In this document: piece after piece, positions 11,062 to 22,366 of the stretch | Position numbering within the stretch: the stretch's first letter is position 1 | Layout: every line of letters starts with the position of its first letter | From: Fagopyrum homotropicum | Lineage: Eukaryota; Streptophyta; Magnoliopsida; Caryophyllales; Polygonaceae | DNA: 64,000 bases | Direction: 5' to 3' | Assembly (NCBI GenBank): GCA_033239125.1 | Contig: BSWB01000002.1 | Coordinates: 85,742,560 to 85,806,559 of the forward strand | Notes under the pieces: model-generated | Database searches by the model: none | Seen by the model: the letters and a program-made list of their open reading frames with translations, nothing else | Told to the model about the DNA's origin: nothing | Program-made: the position numbers and the translations under genes

Positions 11062-12190
11062 TCTGGTTGACGACGGATCGACCTTGTTTCTTTCCTTCTT
11101 ATCGTGTCAGTTTTGAATTTTTGGAGCTTTCTTCTGTGTTCTTGAAACTGATTGTGCTTGACTTGTTATGTTGAAGGTTGTGTTGGTTTGTGAGTATCTT
11201 AGGCCGGCCATCACCATCTCCTCGACGTATCATACCTACAGCCGCCCGTCCTTGCTTACGTACACCCTGCCGCCGGCCACCACCATTGCTGCCGGTTGTG
11301 CTCTACTCGGCTGTGCCCTAACCGGCTGTGCCCAAATTGACCGCGACTAAAACGGCTGCCATTGGACTTGTTATTCTTCAAACTCCACAACCCACGTTCA
11401 AGCACTAGTAGAAGATCTCTTTTGTTTCAATTTTATTTTATTTTGTAATTATTGGCCAGATTTGTTGGTCAAGGAAGTTCCTAAATTTTAGGTAACAAAA
11501 AGCATATCATTAAAAAAAAGAAAAAGGAAGTTAATCATTCAAAAAAAAAAATGAAGTTGATCATTCAAAAAAAAAAAGAGAAGTCTTGTTACAATTTATT
11601 TGATTTTGTGATCTTTAGTCTTGTATGTTATTTTGTGGTGCAAGCTGCCTATTCACGTCTTTATCTCCCAGCCCTCTCGCGGCCTTCATCGAGACCATAC
11701 GCTCGGCTAACCATCAGCCCTCCATCGTCCTTAGCCCAGCTCCGCACCCCTCATCGCCGCACCCCTCATCGTCACTCTACCTCTCTCACACGTTCTTCCC
11801 TCTCACCTTGCTACCTCTAACCTAGCCTCGGGATTACTCACACTCCAAGGCAGTCCGAAAGTGCAACAAGTAGAGCTTTAATCGGTGAGTCTTCTTCTTT
11901 TCTTCTCGTCATACATTCTGTTTGGTGATCTTCTTGAGTCTTTGTGATTCATTTTTGTCCATTCGTGATCCTTATTGAGTTTGAGCTGATTTCGCATTGA
12001 ACTGAATTGCATTGAGTCCTAATCGATTTTTCTAGACACCTTAACTCAAGTGGGGTTTTTGACTCATTCGAAGCGATAAATCAACAAGCCCGACTATCAC
12101 AAGAGTGTGAGCGGAAAAAGGAGGGAAACGCTTGAGAGGTGTTTTGATTTCTAACCTTAACATATTTCAGTGTTTGTTTTCTTTGTGATA
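11062..12190 (+). other. CB-plus untranslated leader
   Basis: About 1.1 kb between PBS and gag, with no supported gene. It has a GC-rich stretch with repeated GGCTGTGCC-like words (11280-11340) and A-rich tracts (11515-11580). The same leader occurs inverted at 28625-29763. Confidence 0.7.
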
Positions 12191-13361
12191 GTGTCTACCC
12201 ATAGCCGTGTTTCGACGACGAGCCCCGAGCCGACATATCCGACAACGTTCCGCTTGTTGAAGCAAATGAACGACAACATTGCCGCTTTGACCACTCGGAT
12301 GAGGGCTCTAGAAGCTCGCCAGCCCTTAGCTTTAGCCTTTGAGCAAGGAGACCATTCACAGCAGCAACCGCAGCCCCGAGGTCCTTTGCCCAACCAACGA
12401 GCCGCATTTGAGGCCGCTACCATGGCGTAGCGAGGCAATACACCGCAGGAGCTTTTCCAGCCGCCTCTTCAAGGCCACCCGGGTCACCGATATGGGTATG
12501 ATCCTCGTCCCAACTCTCCTTTACCTAGAAACGTTGTCCCTCCCATTAATGTGCACAGGTACAATGAGGAAGAGGAACAATCAATGACGGGAGAGGCTTG
12601 GGCTCCACCACCGCAGCAAGGGTATCAAGGATATCAACGTCTTCGAGGGCAAGTGTGACCTGGATACATACATGTTGTGGGAGACCACGATAGAGCAAAT
12701 TTGGTCCTGCCACAATTTTCCCGAGCACAAGAAGGTGCAATTGTTGGCCTTGGAATTTCAGGAATTTGCTCATATTTGGTGGGATAAGCTAGTACGGGAA
12801 AGGAGACTTGCTCTTGATCCCCCCGTGGCTACTTGGGAACAAATGAAAGCAATGATGAGAGCTCGGTTCATACCTCACCATTACCATAGGGAGCTTCGGC
12901 AATGCCTTGAGAACTTGAGGCAAGGCAATCTGAGCGCCGAGGAAACTTTCAATGCCATGCAAGTTGCAATGGCCCGAGCCAATGTGTCGGAGGATGAAGA
13001 GGCTACAATGGCAAGGTATCTTAGAGTATTGCATCCTTCTTTAGCTAACGAGGTGGATTTGTTTCCATATGGTTCTATGACAGAATTGCTACATTTAGCG
13101 ATCAAAGTGGAAAGGAAGTCCAAGAGTAGGTACCAAGGAGCGGGATACAATGCACAGAATGCAGTGAACAAGTGGAGGAACTCGTCCTACGGAAAGGAGA
13201 ACACCGCTGCGAAGGGAGGAACAGCCGCTGCACAAGGAGCCGATGCCACTGCTAGGCGTGGTGCCATACACTCCGGTTCTTCGTATCCTCCCAAGGCAAA
13301 CCCGGCTGCTCCTTCGGGATCTAAGCTAAGTAACTCTAATCCCCTTGTGCCTAATGCTAAT
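12191..13361 (+). pseudogene. gag: CB-plus Gag N-terminal part, broken
   Basis: Homologous to the CB-minus Gag (27287-28624). The expected start codon position reads GTG (12191), whereas CB-minus has ATG. A TAG stops the frame at 12428-12430. An out-of-frame deletion of about 60 bp near 12637 removes the linker before the Gag domain. The Gag domain then reads openly from about 12660 (FAHIWWDKLVRERRL, MMRARFIPHHYHRELRQ, RANVSEDEEATMARYLR). At 13361 it is interrupted by CC. The zinc knuckle continues at 21011. Confidence 0.88.
13357..13361. repeat. Target-site duplication CTAAT, left copy
   Basis: CTAAT precedes TGATACGG at 13362 and recurs at 21006-21010 after the LTR end. The intact site is visible in CB-minus near 27398 (complement) with one copy. 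Confidence 0.92.
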
Positions 13362-14530
13362 TGATACGGTGTTAATCCGTGATTGAGTCGATCTAGGCCC
13401 AATGATCTCGAATCCGGTTGAATGAGGCAATTTTAGAATGCGGAATGGAACGTAGGTGATGAATGGCGCAGGAAAGGTGAGAGAAGAACCAAAGAGAGAG
13501 TCAATGAAGGAACCAAGGCTGAAGAGCCAAAATCCCAATCGTGACTGCCCTGGAACCGTCTCCAATACAACTTTACACTAGCTCCAGCTGGACTAGCACA
13601 AAGAGGGATTCGTGAAGGCTCGAAGCACCAATCCGAAGACGGTTGACACAAACAAGCTCAGCCAAGCAACAACAGCAATGCCAACCAAAAACTCTCTTGT
13701 TCTTTGATTGATTTTGTAAAATGATTACAAATGTAATTCTAAGCAATTGGGAATAACGTAACTAATCTGCAGCTAAAGAGGCTATCTATATAGACTCTTT
13801 TATCTAGACAAAATAAAGAAAAGAAAATTAAAACATTAGTGGGAAGGTGGTAATAATAGAGCTTCCTCTAATGTAGCTAACAACCTAACAAACCACTAAT
13901 TCAGCATGAGAATAGGCTGATATATTCAAACTAATCCTAGGAGTGTGCTGGACGTTTTTTTAAGAGCAAAATGGGCTATCCGACTAGGCTGAGTTGTTCA
14001 ACAGATCCATGAGTGATTTGGATGTGTTTTAAGAGCCCAAATGATGATCCGAATGAGCTGACTTGTTACTCTCTTGGGCCTCCTGGAACGTGATCAGCTT
14101 GCTATCCTCTTGGGCTGCATTGGACATGAGCAACAGCCTACCCTCTTGGACTGCCTTGGACGTGTTTGCTTGCCTCCCCTCTTGGGCTGCTTTGGACGTG
14201 ATCAACAGCTCCTTCTCTTGGACTGCTTTGGACGTAATCAATAGCTTCTCCTCTTGGGCTGCATTAGACGTGAACAACAGCCTCCCCTCTTGGCTTCTTT
14301 GGACGTGATCAACAGCCTCCTCTTGGAATGCTTTGTACGTGAGCAACATCTCCTCCCTTTGCTTGCTTGCTCCTGCATTCATCAAAAGATTAACACATGA
14401 GGTATGGCAATTAAATGGTTCACGCATTGTGCCAAGCAATAGCACTTCCCTGGATGTAGCTTCTTGGATCTCCTTAGCTCTTGCTCTAGTAATGGGACCG
14501 TGATAGCTTCCATGTGATGGTCCTACATCA
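13362..14530 (-). repeat. CC 3' LTR
   Basis: In plus coordinates it starts TGATACGG and ends CCTACATCA; on the minus strand it starts TGATGTAGGACC. Integrase reading continues about 500 bp into it. A minus-strand TATA-like CTATATAG is at 13786-13793. Confidence 0.95.
14072..14352 (-). repeat. 36-bp coding minisatellite in CC 3' LTR
   Basis: About eight tandem 36-bp units beginning TCTTGGGCTGC (plus strand); the last two are degenerate. The period is 12 codons, so the pol tail frame is kept. The same array is at 20547-20827. The older solo LTR at 31858-32952 shows only about one unit. Confidence 0.88.
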
Positions 14531-14542
14531 TCCACTCCTTGG
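14531..14542 (-). promoter_or_regulatory. CC polypurine tract
   Basis: Minus-strand CCAAGGAGTGGA abuts the 3' LTR start. It lies within the open pol frame. Confidence 0.6.
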
Positions 14543-15089
14543 AAAGAATTCGACCCCGAATTTTCATCTTGTTCCGAATCTCCTTTATAGGGGCTCAAAT
14601 CACCTACATTAAAAGTGGTACTAACTCCATACTCTTCCGGTAAGTCCAACATATAAGCATTGTCGTTAATCCGGTGTAAGACTTTGAATGGTCCATCACC
14701 CCGTGGTGCTAGCTTGGAATGGCGTTTTGTCGGGAACCGCTCTTTCCTTAGATGTAGCCAAACTAAGTCGCCGGGCTGGAAAACCAACCTCCGACGTCCT
14801 TTGTTGTTCCGAGCTGCAGTTTCAACGCCCTTCTTATCAAGTGCAGCTTTGGTCTTAACATGAAGTTCCTTAATGTAGTCCACCTGTTCCAAAGCATCAA
14901 AAGCTACTCGATCCTTTCGAGGAATCGGTAATAAGTCCAAAGGAGTTGAAGGGTTAAATCCATAAACACATTTGAAAGGTGATAACGACGTGGAAGAATG
15001 CATGGTGCGATTATAAGCAAACTCAATATGTGGTAACATGTCTTCCCATTCTTTTAAGTTATCTTTCAACATGGTTCTAAGGAGGGTCG

Positions 15090-16010
15090 TTAGGGTCCTA
15101 TTGGTGCTTCCGTTTGCCCATCTGTTTGGGGATGACTAGAGGTCGAGAATAGTAATCTAGTACCCATTTTTCCCCAAAGTGTCTTCCAAAAGAAACTCAA
15201 AAACTTGACATCCCTATCACTAACAATAGTTTTAGGTATTCCATGCAATCTCACTATTTCATTAAAGAAAAGATTAGCAACATTATATGCATCTTCAGTT
15301 TTATGACATGGAATAAAATGTGCCATTTTAGAGAATCTATCTACTACCACAAAAATGGAATCTCTTCCTTTCTTAGTCCTAGGTAGTCCAACAATGAAAT
15401 CCATACTTATGTCCTCCCAAGGGCCATTAGGCATCGGTAAGGGTGTATACAGCCCGTGGGGTTGTACCCTAGCTTTGGCCTTAAGACATTCAATGCACCT
15501 TTTCAGCATGTGTTCTACATCCCTTAACATATGAGGCCAATAAAAGTGAGTTTGCAACATGTGATAAGTTTTGTCCCTCCCAAAATGCCCCATTAGACCT
15601 CCTTTATGGGCTTCTTCCACCAATAAGATCCTAAGGGAACATCTAGGTATGCAAATCTTATCCACTTTAAACAAGAAACCTTCAAACACAAAGTACTTAT
15701 CATAAGGGCCTTGAGTAGTGCATCTATGAAATATCTTCCCAAATTCAGCATCATCCACATATAATTCTTTAATGTAAGTAAAACCTAACATCCTAGAATC
15801 CAAAGTGGTGATTAAGGTGTATCTCCTAGACAATGCATCCGCTACGACATTATCCTTTCCTTTATTATACTTGATAATGTAAGGAAAGGTTTCTATGAAC
15901 TCCATCCACCTACCATGCCGTCTATCTAGCTTATCTTGGCTGCTAAAGTGTCTAAGTGAATCATGATCGGTTTTTTTCAAAACAAACTCTTGAGGCCAAA
16001 GGTAATGTTG
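15090..16010 (-). pseudogene. pol: CC RNase H end and integrase core
   Basis: Continues the upstream frame after a TAG at a position where sister copies have Trp (CAACATTAC follows). Motifs: DHDSLRHFSSQDKLDRRHGR (RNase H), VVADALSRRY, a zinc-binding region (THFYWPHMLRDVE ... CIECLKAKARV), and integrase core SMDFIVGLPRTKKGRDS and IVSDRDVKFLSFF with SHPQTDGQTE. The triad residues are present. The frame is lost right after GQTE by an apparent one-base deletion near 15105. Confidence 0.87.
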
Positions 16011-19000
16011 CTATGTTTTGATTACTCTAAACAAGGCATACAATTCTTTGTCATAAGTGGAATAGTTTAAGCATGCACCCTTCAATTTTTCACTAAAGAA
16101 AGCTAGAGGCTTACCTTCTTGCATAAGGACGCCGCCAATACCAATGCCGGATGCATCGCATTCAACCTCAAAGGGTTTGGTGAAGTCCGGTAGAGCTAGT
16201 AGTGGTGTGTGGGTGAGGCGTCTCTTGAGCTCTTCAAAGGCTCTTTCCTGCGGTTCATTCCACTCAAAAGGAACCTTCTTTTTGGTCAAAGCCGTGAGTG
16301 GTGCTGCAATGGTGCTAAAATCTCTCACAAACCTTCTATAGAATGTAGCTAAGCCATGGAAGCTCCTCACATCACCAACTGACCTAGGAATCGGCCAATC
16401 ATTGATTGCCTTAACCTTGTCCTCATCCACTTGCAAACCATTGACACTTACAAAACCAAGAAAAATCACTCGGTTAGTATAGAAATCGCATTTTTGAATA
16501 TTAGCATACAAGCATTCTATACGCAATGTAGCAAGCACATCTCTCAAATGATTTTCATGCTCCTCTAAAGTCTTACTATAGATAAGAATGTCATCAAAGT
16601 AGACTACAACAAATAAACCAATATAAGGTCTCAAAATATGATTCATTAATCTCATGAAAGTACTAGGAGCGTTAGGTAAGCCAAAAGGCATTACTAGCCA
16701 CTCATAGAGACCAAATTTTGTTTTAAAAGCTGTTTTCCATTCATCCCCTTCCCTCATTCTAATTTGATGGTAGCCACTCCTAAGGTCAATCTTAGTGAAA
16801 ATTGTAGCTCCATGTAACTCATCAAGCATATCATCTAAACAGGGAATCGGGTGTCTATACTTGATAGTAATGTTATTGAATGCTCTACAATCAATACACA
16901 TTCTCCAAGTATTATCCTTCTTGGGTACTAGCAGAACGGGAACGGTACAAGGACTAAGGCTTTCCCGAACATACCCCTTATCTAGCAAGGCTTGAACTTG
17001 GTTCTGAATTTCCTGGGCTTCCGTAGGGTTCATCCTATAGGTGGGCCTATTGGGAAGAGTGGCTCCGGGTATTAAATCTATTTGGTGTTCAATGCCCCTA
17101 ATGGGCGGCAAGCCGGCTGGAATCTCATCAGGAAAAACGTCTCTAAATTCGTCTAACAGCCCCTGAATAGATCTAGGAAGTGGGTTCGTAGAGTCATGAG
17201 GCACATTTACTAGAGATTTACACAAACTCATCATTAGCACATCAATAGAAGCATAGTTAGTGACATATTCATTCCTAGACTCAAGATAACTACTTGTTGG
17301 TTGTACTAACAATGTTTGATGGGTTTTGTTCTCTTTACTCTTAGACCATGTGATCTTAGGCTTTGGAGGGGTTCCTTGCTCTACCCTCTTGTTCTCATAG
17401 TACTCGGCTATTTTTAAAGGTGTCATAGGTTTAAGTGTTAAAGTTTTACCCTTATACTCAAAGCTATACTTGTTAGAAAACCCATCATGGACAACTTTCC
17501 TATCATATTGCCATGGACGACCAAGCAACAAGTGACAAGCATTCATAGGCACAACATCACATGTAATAACATCCTCATATGATCCTAATGTTATATTGAC
17601 CTTAGTTTGCTTATTGACCTTAAGTTCTCCACACTCATTCATCCAATGTAGTTTATATGGCCTAGGGTGATAAAATGTAAGAAGTTGTAATTTGTTTACC
17701 ATTTCAGTGCTAGCTATGTTGCAACAACTTCCTCCATCAATTATCACATTACACACTTTTCCTTTAATGCTACACCTAGTATGAAACAGATTTTCACGTT
17801 GGTTATCCTCACAAGGTGCTAGTTGGACATGCAAAGTTCTCCTAGCTATCAAAGATTCACCTTGTTCGTACTCAATGCAATCATCATTCTCATTTTGTTC
17901 ATTGTCATCATTTAAGGCATTTTCATCATCTAATTCCACATCATCCTCACATTCATACTCTCCTAGATGATTTATGATCAAAGTGCGTCTATTAGGACAT
18001 TCTCTACTCATGTGACCTCTACCTTGGCATTTAAAACACACAATGTCCCTAGTTCTAGAGTTAGAGATAGGAGTACTCCCTCGATGATCACTTGAAGGCT
18101 CATTCAAGGATCGTGGTGTAGTGGACGGTGTAGAAGACCTTCTTTGCCCTTCTTGGCCCATAGGTGCCGATCTCCTCTCCTCCTTCCGGCTGCCTTGCTC
18201 CCTGCTGTGGTTAGACAGCCGGCTGTTTTGTGCTTTCCAAGCATTGGGCGTCCCGGGAGGTGACTTGTATTCCCGGTTTCGCACCTTAGTCTTCCTTTCC
18301 ACCTTGATGGCCAAGTATAGTAATTGCTCCATGGTGCTGTATGGATACATATCAACCTCATTAGCCAAATTAGAATTCAGAATACGAAGGTACCTTGCCA
18401 TAGTGTTTTCTTCATCCTCTAGAACGTTGGCCTTCACCATAGCAACTTGCATATTCGTATAGGCTTCCTCAACGCTAAGTGAGCCTTGTCTCAAATTTTC
18501 CAGCCGTTGTCGAAGCTCTCGGGTATAGTGAGCTGGAACGAACCTAGCCCTCATTAGTGCCTTCATATGCTCCCATGTGCTGATTTGAGGATCCAAGGTT
18601 CGAACTCTTTGTTTGACTACGTGATCCCACCATACCAAAGCATATCCTTGGAACTCGAGAGCGGCTAGTTGAACCTTCCTAGGCTCGCTAAAGTTGTGAC
18701 ACAACCAGATTTTCTCAACTTTAGTTTCCCACTCAGTGTAGACGTCGGGATCACACTTTCCTTCAAAGACGGGAATTTTGATTTTGACCTTTCCAAGTCC
18801 GTCTTGCTCTTGATAGGGCCGAAGGTTATCTCGTCCTTGCCTTGGCTGCTGGAATGGCCGATTGTAGCCCTCCCACGTGTGGTCCTCAGCTTCATTCCGT
18901 CGCTGAAAGTCATCAACAAATGGTGGCATGTTAGAAGCATTAGGAAGGACGTTGGACTGTACATTACCTTGATCCGGAGGATCCGGCTCTCTAGTAACAA

Positions 19001-19187
19001 GTGAAGGACCGCCAAACTCATAGTTGGTTCTCAAAGGTGGTGTCCCGGCTGGTGGTGTTCGTGCTTCCATAGACTCCACTCGTTTGGATAGGTTAGCTAC
19101 GGAATCGGACAATTGTTTCAATAGACTGATCATCTCAGTCGTGACGGTCTCGCTACTCGACTTGCTGGGACTTAGGGACCTGGACAT
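16011..19187 (-). CDS. gag-pol: CC Gag-protease-RT-RNase H polyprotein (open, truncated by a stop)
   Basis: ATG at 19187 (MSRSLSPSKSSS) opens a frame of about 1058 codons. Order: coiled N-terminus (residues 20-45); Gag domain (YALVWWDHVVKQ, LMRARFVPAHYTRELRQ, residues 180-280); CCHC knuckle CFKCQGRGHMSREC (about 385); acidic linker; protease VIIDGGSCCNIAS (about 480; DGGS seems standard in this family, as all copies share it); RT with RMCIDCRAFNNITIKYRHP and VYFDDILIYS (about 865); RNase H CDASGIGIGGVL. The stop at 16011 lies inside RNase H. This is the longest intact chromovirus frame in the window. Confidence 0.93.
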   Translation of the reverse strand: MSRSLSPSKSSSETVTTEMISLLKQLSDSVANLSKRVESMEARTPPAGTPPLRTNYEFGGPSLVTREPDPPDQGNVQSNVLPNASNMPPFVDDFQRRNEAEDHTWEGYNRPFQQPRQGRDNLRPYQEQDGLGKVKIKIPVFEGKCDPDVYTEWETKVEKIWLCHNFSEPRKVQLAALEFQGYALVWWDHVVKQRVRTLDPQISTWEHMKALMRARFVPAHYTRELRQRLENLRQGSLSVEEAYTNMQVAMVKANVLEDEENTMARYLRILNSNLANEVDMYPYSTMEQLLYLAIKVERKTKVRNREYKSPPGTPNAWKAQNSRLSNHSREQGSRKEERRSAPMGQEGQRRSSTPSTTPRSLNEPSSDHRGSTPISNSRTRDIVCFKCQGRGHMSRECPNRRTLIINHLGEYECEDDVELDDENALNDDNEQNENDDCIEYEQGESLIARRTLHVQLAPCEDNQRENLFHTRCSIKGKVCNVIIDGGSCCNIASTEMVNKLQLLTFYHPRPYKLHWMNECGELKVNKQTKVNITLGSYEDVITCDVVPMNACHLLLGRPWQYDRKVVHDGFSNKYSFEYKGKTLTLKPMTPLKIAEYYENKRVEQGTPPKPKITWSKSKENKTHQTLLVQPTSSYLESRNEYVTNYASIDVLMMSLCKSLVNVPHDSTNPLPRSIQGLLDEFRDVFPDEIPAGLPPIRGIEHQIDLIPGATLPNRPTYRMNPTEAQEIQNQVQALLDKGYVRESLSPCTVPVLLVPKKDNTWRMCIDCRAFNNITIKYRHPIPCLDDMLDELHGATIFTKIDLRSGYHQIRMREGDEWKTAFKTKFGLYEWLVMPFGLPNAPSTFMRLMNHILRPYIGLFVVVYFDDILIYSKTLEEHENHLRDVLATLRIECLYANIQKCDFYTNRVIFLGFVSVNGLQVDEDKVKAINDWPIPRSVGDVRSFHGLATFYRRFVRDFSTIAAPLTALTKKKVPFEWNEPQERAFEELKRRLTHTPLLALPDFTKPFEVECDASGIGIGGVLMQEGKPLAFFSEKLKGACLNYSTYDKELYALFRVIKT

Positions 19188-19820
19188 GCTCAAGTAACAA
19201 TTAAAGAACCGGTTAGGTTAGAAAAGCAAAGATCTCACTTGTGTATCGTTCACACTCTCGTTGGTATTGCATAGCTGGTGGCTCGAGTTGTAAGGATCCA
19301 ACACCTTAAGATCGCGATTTCCGAACCTTCTTAGCAACCTTTGAAACTAGAACTGCTGAAACTGAATGTTAGTGTCGGAGATGGATCAAGAAACCCCTAA
19401 TTGGAGTATTGACCGTTGGGTTGGTGTAGGTACGGTGAATGTGTTTAGAATGACGTTTTGAGCTGTTTGAAAGAGTTTACTTGTGCTTGATGTAGATTAA
19501 TAAGGGCCAGCCGTTTTTTGTATGTGTTTTTTTTTTTTTTTTGAAAGATCTCTTAGACTTTGTCAAAGATTTGAGGGAGAGAAGGTAACCTGAAACTGAT
19601 TGCAACGAGAATTGTAGGAGAGCAGGTTACCGAATTGTGTATGCAGCGTTTGAGCTCTCTTTTTTGTTTTGTTTTCGTTTTGTGTTTACCTCTCCTCAAG
19701 ATGTTGTCCGGCACAAAGAACCCTTGGTTTTTGCCTTTGAACACTTCAAGCACAAGTTAAACCTCAATTGGATAAGCAATAGGTTAACAAAAAAGAAAGG
19801 AGTGATCAATTGTACCAACT
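19188..19820 (-). other. CC untranslated leader
   Basis: About 630 bp between PBS and gag start, with a T-tract near 19530-19542 (plus strand). No supported gene. Confidence 0.65.
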
Positions 19821-19834
19821 GAGCTCTGATACCA
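19821..19834 (-). promoter_or_regulatory. CC primer-binding site, initiator tRNA-Met type
   Basis: Minus-strand TGGTATCAGAGCTC, 2 bases from the 5' LTR end. It sets the element's orientation as minus. Confidence 0.92.
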
Positions 19835-19836
19835 AC

Positions 19837-21005
19837 TGATACGGTGTTAATCCGTGATTGAGTCGATCTAGGCACAATGATCTCGAATCCGGTTGAATAA
19901 GACGATTTCAGAATGCGGAATGGAACGTAGGTGATGAATGGCGCAGGAAAGGTGAGAGAAGAACCAAAGAGAGAGTCAATGAAGGAACCAAGGCTGAAGA
20001 GCCAAAACCCCAATCGTGACTGCCCTAGACCCATCTCCAATACAACTTTACACTAGCTCCGGCTGGACTAGCACAAAGAGGGACTCGTGAAGGCTCGAAG
20101 CACCAATCCGAAGACGGTTGACACAAATAAGCTCAGCCAAGCAACAACAGCAATGCCAACCAAAAACTCTCTTGTTCTTTGATTGCTTTTGTGAAATGAT
20201 TACAAATGTAATTCTAAGCAATTGGGAATAACGTAACTAATCTGCAGTTAAAGAGGCTATCTATATAGACTCTTTTATCTAGACAAAATAAAGAAAAGAA
20301 AATTAAAACATTAGTGGGAAGGTGGTAATAAGAGAGCTTCCTCTAATGTAGCTAACAACCTAACAAACCACTAATTCAGCATGAGAATAGGCTAATATAT
20401 TCAAACTAATCCTAGGAGTGTGCTGGACGTTTTTTTAAGAGCAAAATGGGCTATCCGACTAGGCTGAGTTGTTCAACAGATCCATGAGTGATTTGGATGT
20501 GTTTTAAGAGCCCAAATGATGATCCGAATGAGCTGACTTGTTACTCTCTTGGGCCTCCTGGAACGTGATCAGCTTGCTATCCTCTTGGGCTGCATTGGAC
20601 ATGAGCAACAGCCTACCCTCTTGGACTGCCTTGGACGTGTTTGCTTGCCTCCCCTCTTGGGCTGCTTTGGACGTGATCAACAGCTCCTTCTCTTGGACTG
20701 CTTTGGACGTAATCAATAGCTTCTCCTCTTGGGCTGCATTAGACGTGAACAACAGCCTCCCCTCTTGGCTTCTTTGGACGTGATCAACAGCCTCCTCTTG
20801 GACTGCTTTGTACGTGAGCAACATCTCCTCCCTTTGCTTGCTTGCTCCTGCATTCATCAAAAGATTAACACATGAGGTATGGCAATTAAATGGTTCACGC
20901 ATTGTGCCAAGCAATAGCACTTCCCTGGATGTAGCTTCTTGGATCTCCTTAGCTCTTGCTCTAGTAATGGGACCGTGATAGCTTCCATGTGATGGTCCTA
21001 CATCA
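19837..21005 (-). repeat. CC 5' LTR
   Basis: 1169 bp, the same length as the other LTR. It carries the 36-bp array at 20547-20827 and a TATA-like CTATATAG at 20261-20268. A 200-codon minus-strand frame (20504-21103) is the LTR-coded pol tail read without the rest of pol, joined to a few flanking codons. Confidence 0.95.
20547..20827 (-). repeat. 36-bp coding minisatellite in CC 5' LTR
   Basis: Same array, same phase and nearly the same sequence as 14072-14352. Array length has been stable since insertion. Confidence 0.88.
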
Positions 21006-22366
21006 CTAATTCTAGAGCTAGAGATTTGACTTGCTTTAAGTGCCAAGGTAAAGGGCACATGATGAGAGAATGTCCAAACAAAAGAGTCCTTATAATCAAT
21101 CATCTAGGTCAATATGAGTCGGAATCAGACAATGATGAAAATGAATTTGACAATGTTATTGACAATCCTATTTTTGATAATGATGATGATGAGGATATAG
21201 GGTATGAACATGGGGAAACTTTGATAGCTAGGAGGACTTTACCCTTACAACCTACTCCTTGTGAAGATAATCAAAGAGAAAATCTATTTCACACTAGATG
21301 CTTAGTAAAGGGGAAGGCTTGTAACGTTATGATTGATGGTGGGAATTGTTGCAACATAGCTAGCACGGAATTGATTTCTAAATTGCAAATAGCAACTTTC
21401 TACCACCCTAGGCCTTACAAGCTACATTGGATGAATGATGGTGGGGAGCTTACGGTAAACAAGCAAGCTAAAATTCACATTACCTTAGGACATTATGAAG
21501 ACACTATTCTATGTGATGTGGTTCCAATGCAAGCTTGTCATATTTTGTTAGGCCGACCTTGGCAATATGATAGGAAAGTGTTGCATAACGGTTTTACTAA
21601 CAAGTATTCTTTTATCTTTAGAGATAAACTTGTTACTCTCAAGCCTATGACTCCTATGCAGATTGCGGAGGCTTTTGTGAAGAAATCAAGAGAAGTTGTC
21701 CAAGCAAGCAGCGGTCACACCGAGACGACGCCGGCCAAGGGAGGAGCGTTTTCTGCAGCCGCCAAGGAAGCCGACGCCATGGACGACCGCGCTGCAGCAA
21801 GGACCGCCGCCAAAGGCAAAGAAATCGCAGCAGCCGTCCAGCCCCTACCAAGGACATTGCTCGCAGCCAAGAGGGAGTACATCACAGATTACCTACCTCC
21901 CGATGTTGCGCTCGTGTGTTTGTGTAAAGGGCTGAATTTGGTAAGCAACTCGACCCTAGTTGATTTACCCCATAGTATTTTAGCTATCTTGGATGAGTTT
22001 GCAGATGTGTTTCCGGATGAAATACCCCCCATGTTGCCACCATTCCGGGTTATTGAGCACCAAATAGATCTTATTCCCGGAGCTACTCTCCCAAACCGAC
22101 CCGCCTATAGAATTAACCCGAAGGAGAGTGAGGAGATTCAAACGCAGGTACAAGAGCTCCTTGATAAGGGATACATTCGAGAGGGCCTTAGTCCTATGGC
22201 GGTTCCGGTTCTACTTGTCCCTAAGAAAGACAACACTTGGCGGATGTGTGTTGATTGTAGAGTTGTCAACAACATCACCATCAAGTACCGTCATCCCATT
22301 CCCCGCCTTGATGACATGTTGGATGAGCTACATGGAACAAACTACCTTCTCCAAGATCGACCTTAG
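21006..22366 (+). pseudogene. gag-pol: CB-plus Gag zinc knuckle, protease and RT N-terminal part
   Basis: Resumes the CB-plus frame after CC; its first five bases are the right TSD copy. CFKCQGKGHMMREC is an intact CCHC knuckle. The acidic linker, protease (VMIDGGNCCNIAS, Asn where sisters have Ser) and the RT start (ALVCLCKGLNLV, LPNRPAYRINPKESEEI, WRMCVDCRVVNNITIKYRHP) follow. The frame is lost near 22340 by a one-base change before the RT palm, ending in a TAG at 22364-22366. Confidence 0.9.

Larger units (their letters stand above)
14029..15089 (-). pseudogene. pol: CC integrase C-terminal part with LTR-encoded repeat tail
   Basis: The minus-strand frame (open from 15072) starts after a frameshift near 15105. 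It contains the integrase end (EWEDMLPHIEFAYNRTMHSS, SPFKCVYGFNPSTPLDLLP), GDLVWLHLRKERFP and the GPFKVLHRINDNAYMLDLPE domain. It crosses the PPT and LTR boundary at 14530 without a stop and adds about 165 codons from the LTR: GPITRARAKEIQEATSRE, then seven to eight degenerate 12-residue units such as EGRLLLMSNAAQ. An LTR-coded pol tail is known for some CRM elements; the repeat expansion seems particular to CC. Confidence 0.85.
13362..21005 (-). mobile_element. CC: CRM-like chromovirus, minus strand, near-complete
   Basis: Two 1169-bp LTRs (13362-14530, 19837-21005) differ at about 18 positions by eye. On the minus strand the order is LTR, PBS, gag-protease-RT-RNase H frame of about 1059 codons, integrase, PPT, LTR, flanked by TSD CTAAT. 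It lies in CB-plus gag. The polyprotein is broken at only two visible places: a stop in RNase H and a frameshift in integrase. This makes it the best-preserved element of the window. Confidence 0.95.

Noticed and set aside
20504..21103. 200-codon minus-strand ORF taken as an independent gene
   Set aside because: It is the LTR-coded pol tail of CC in its 5' LTR plus a few flanking codons; not preceded by its own promoter.
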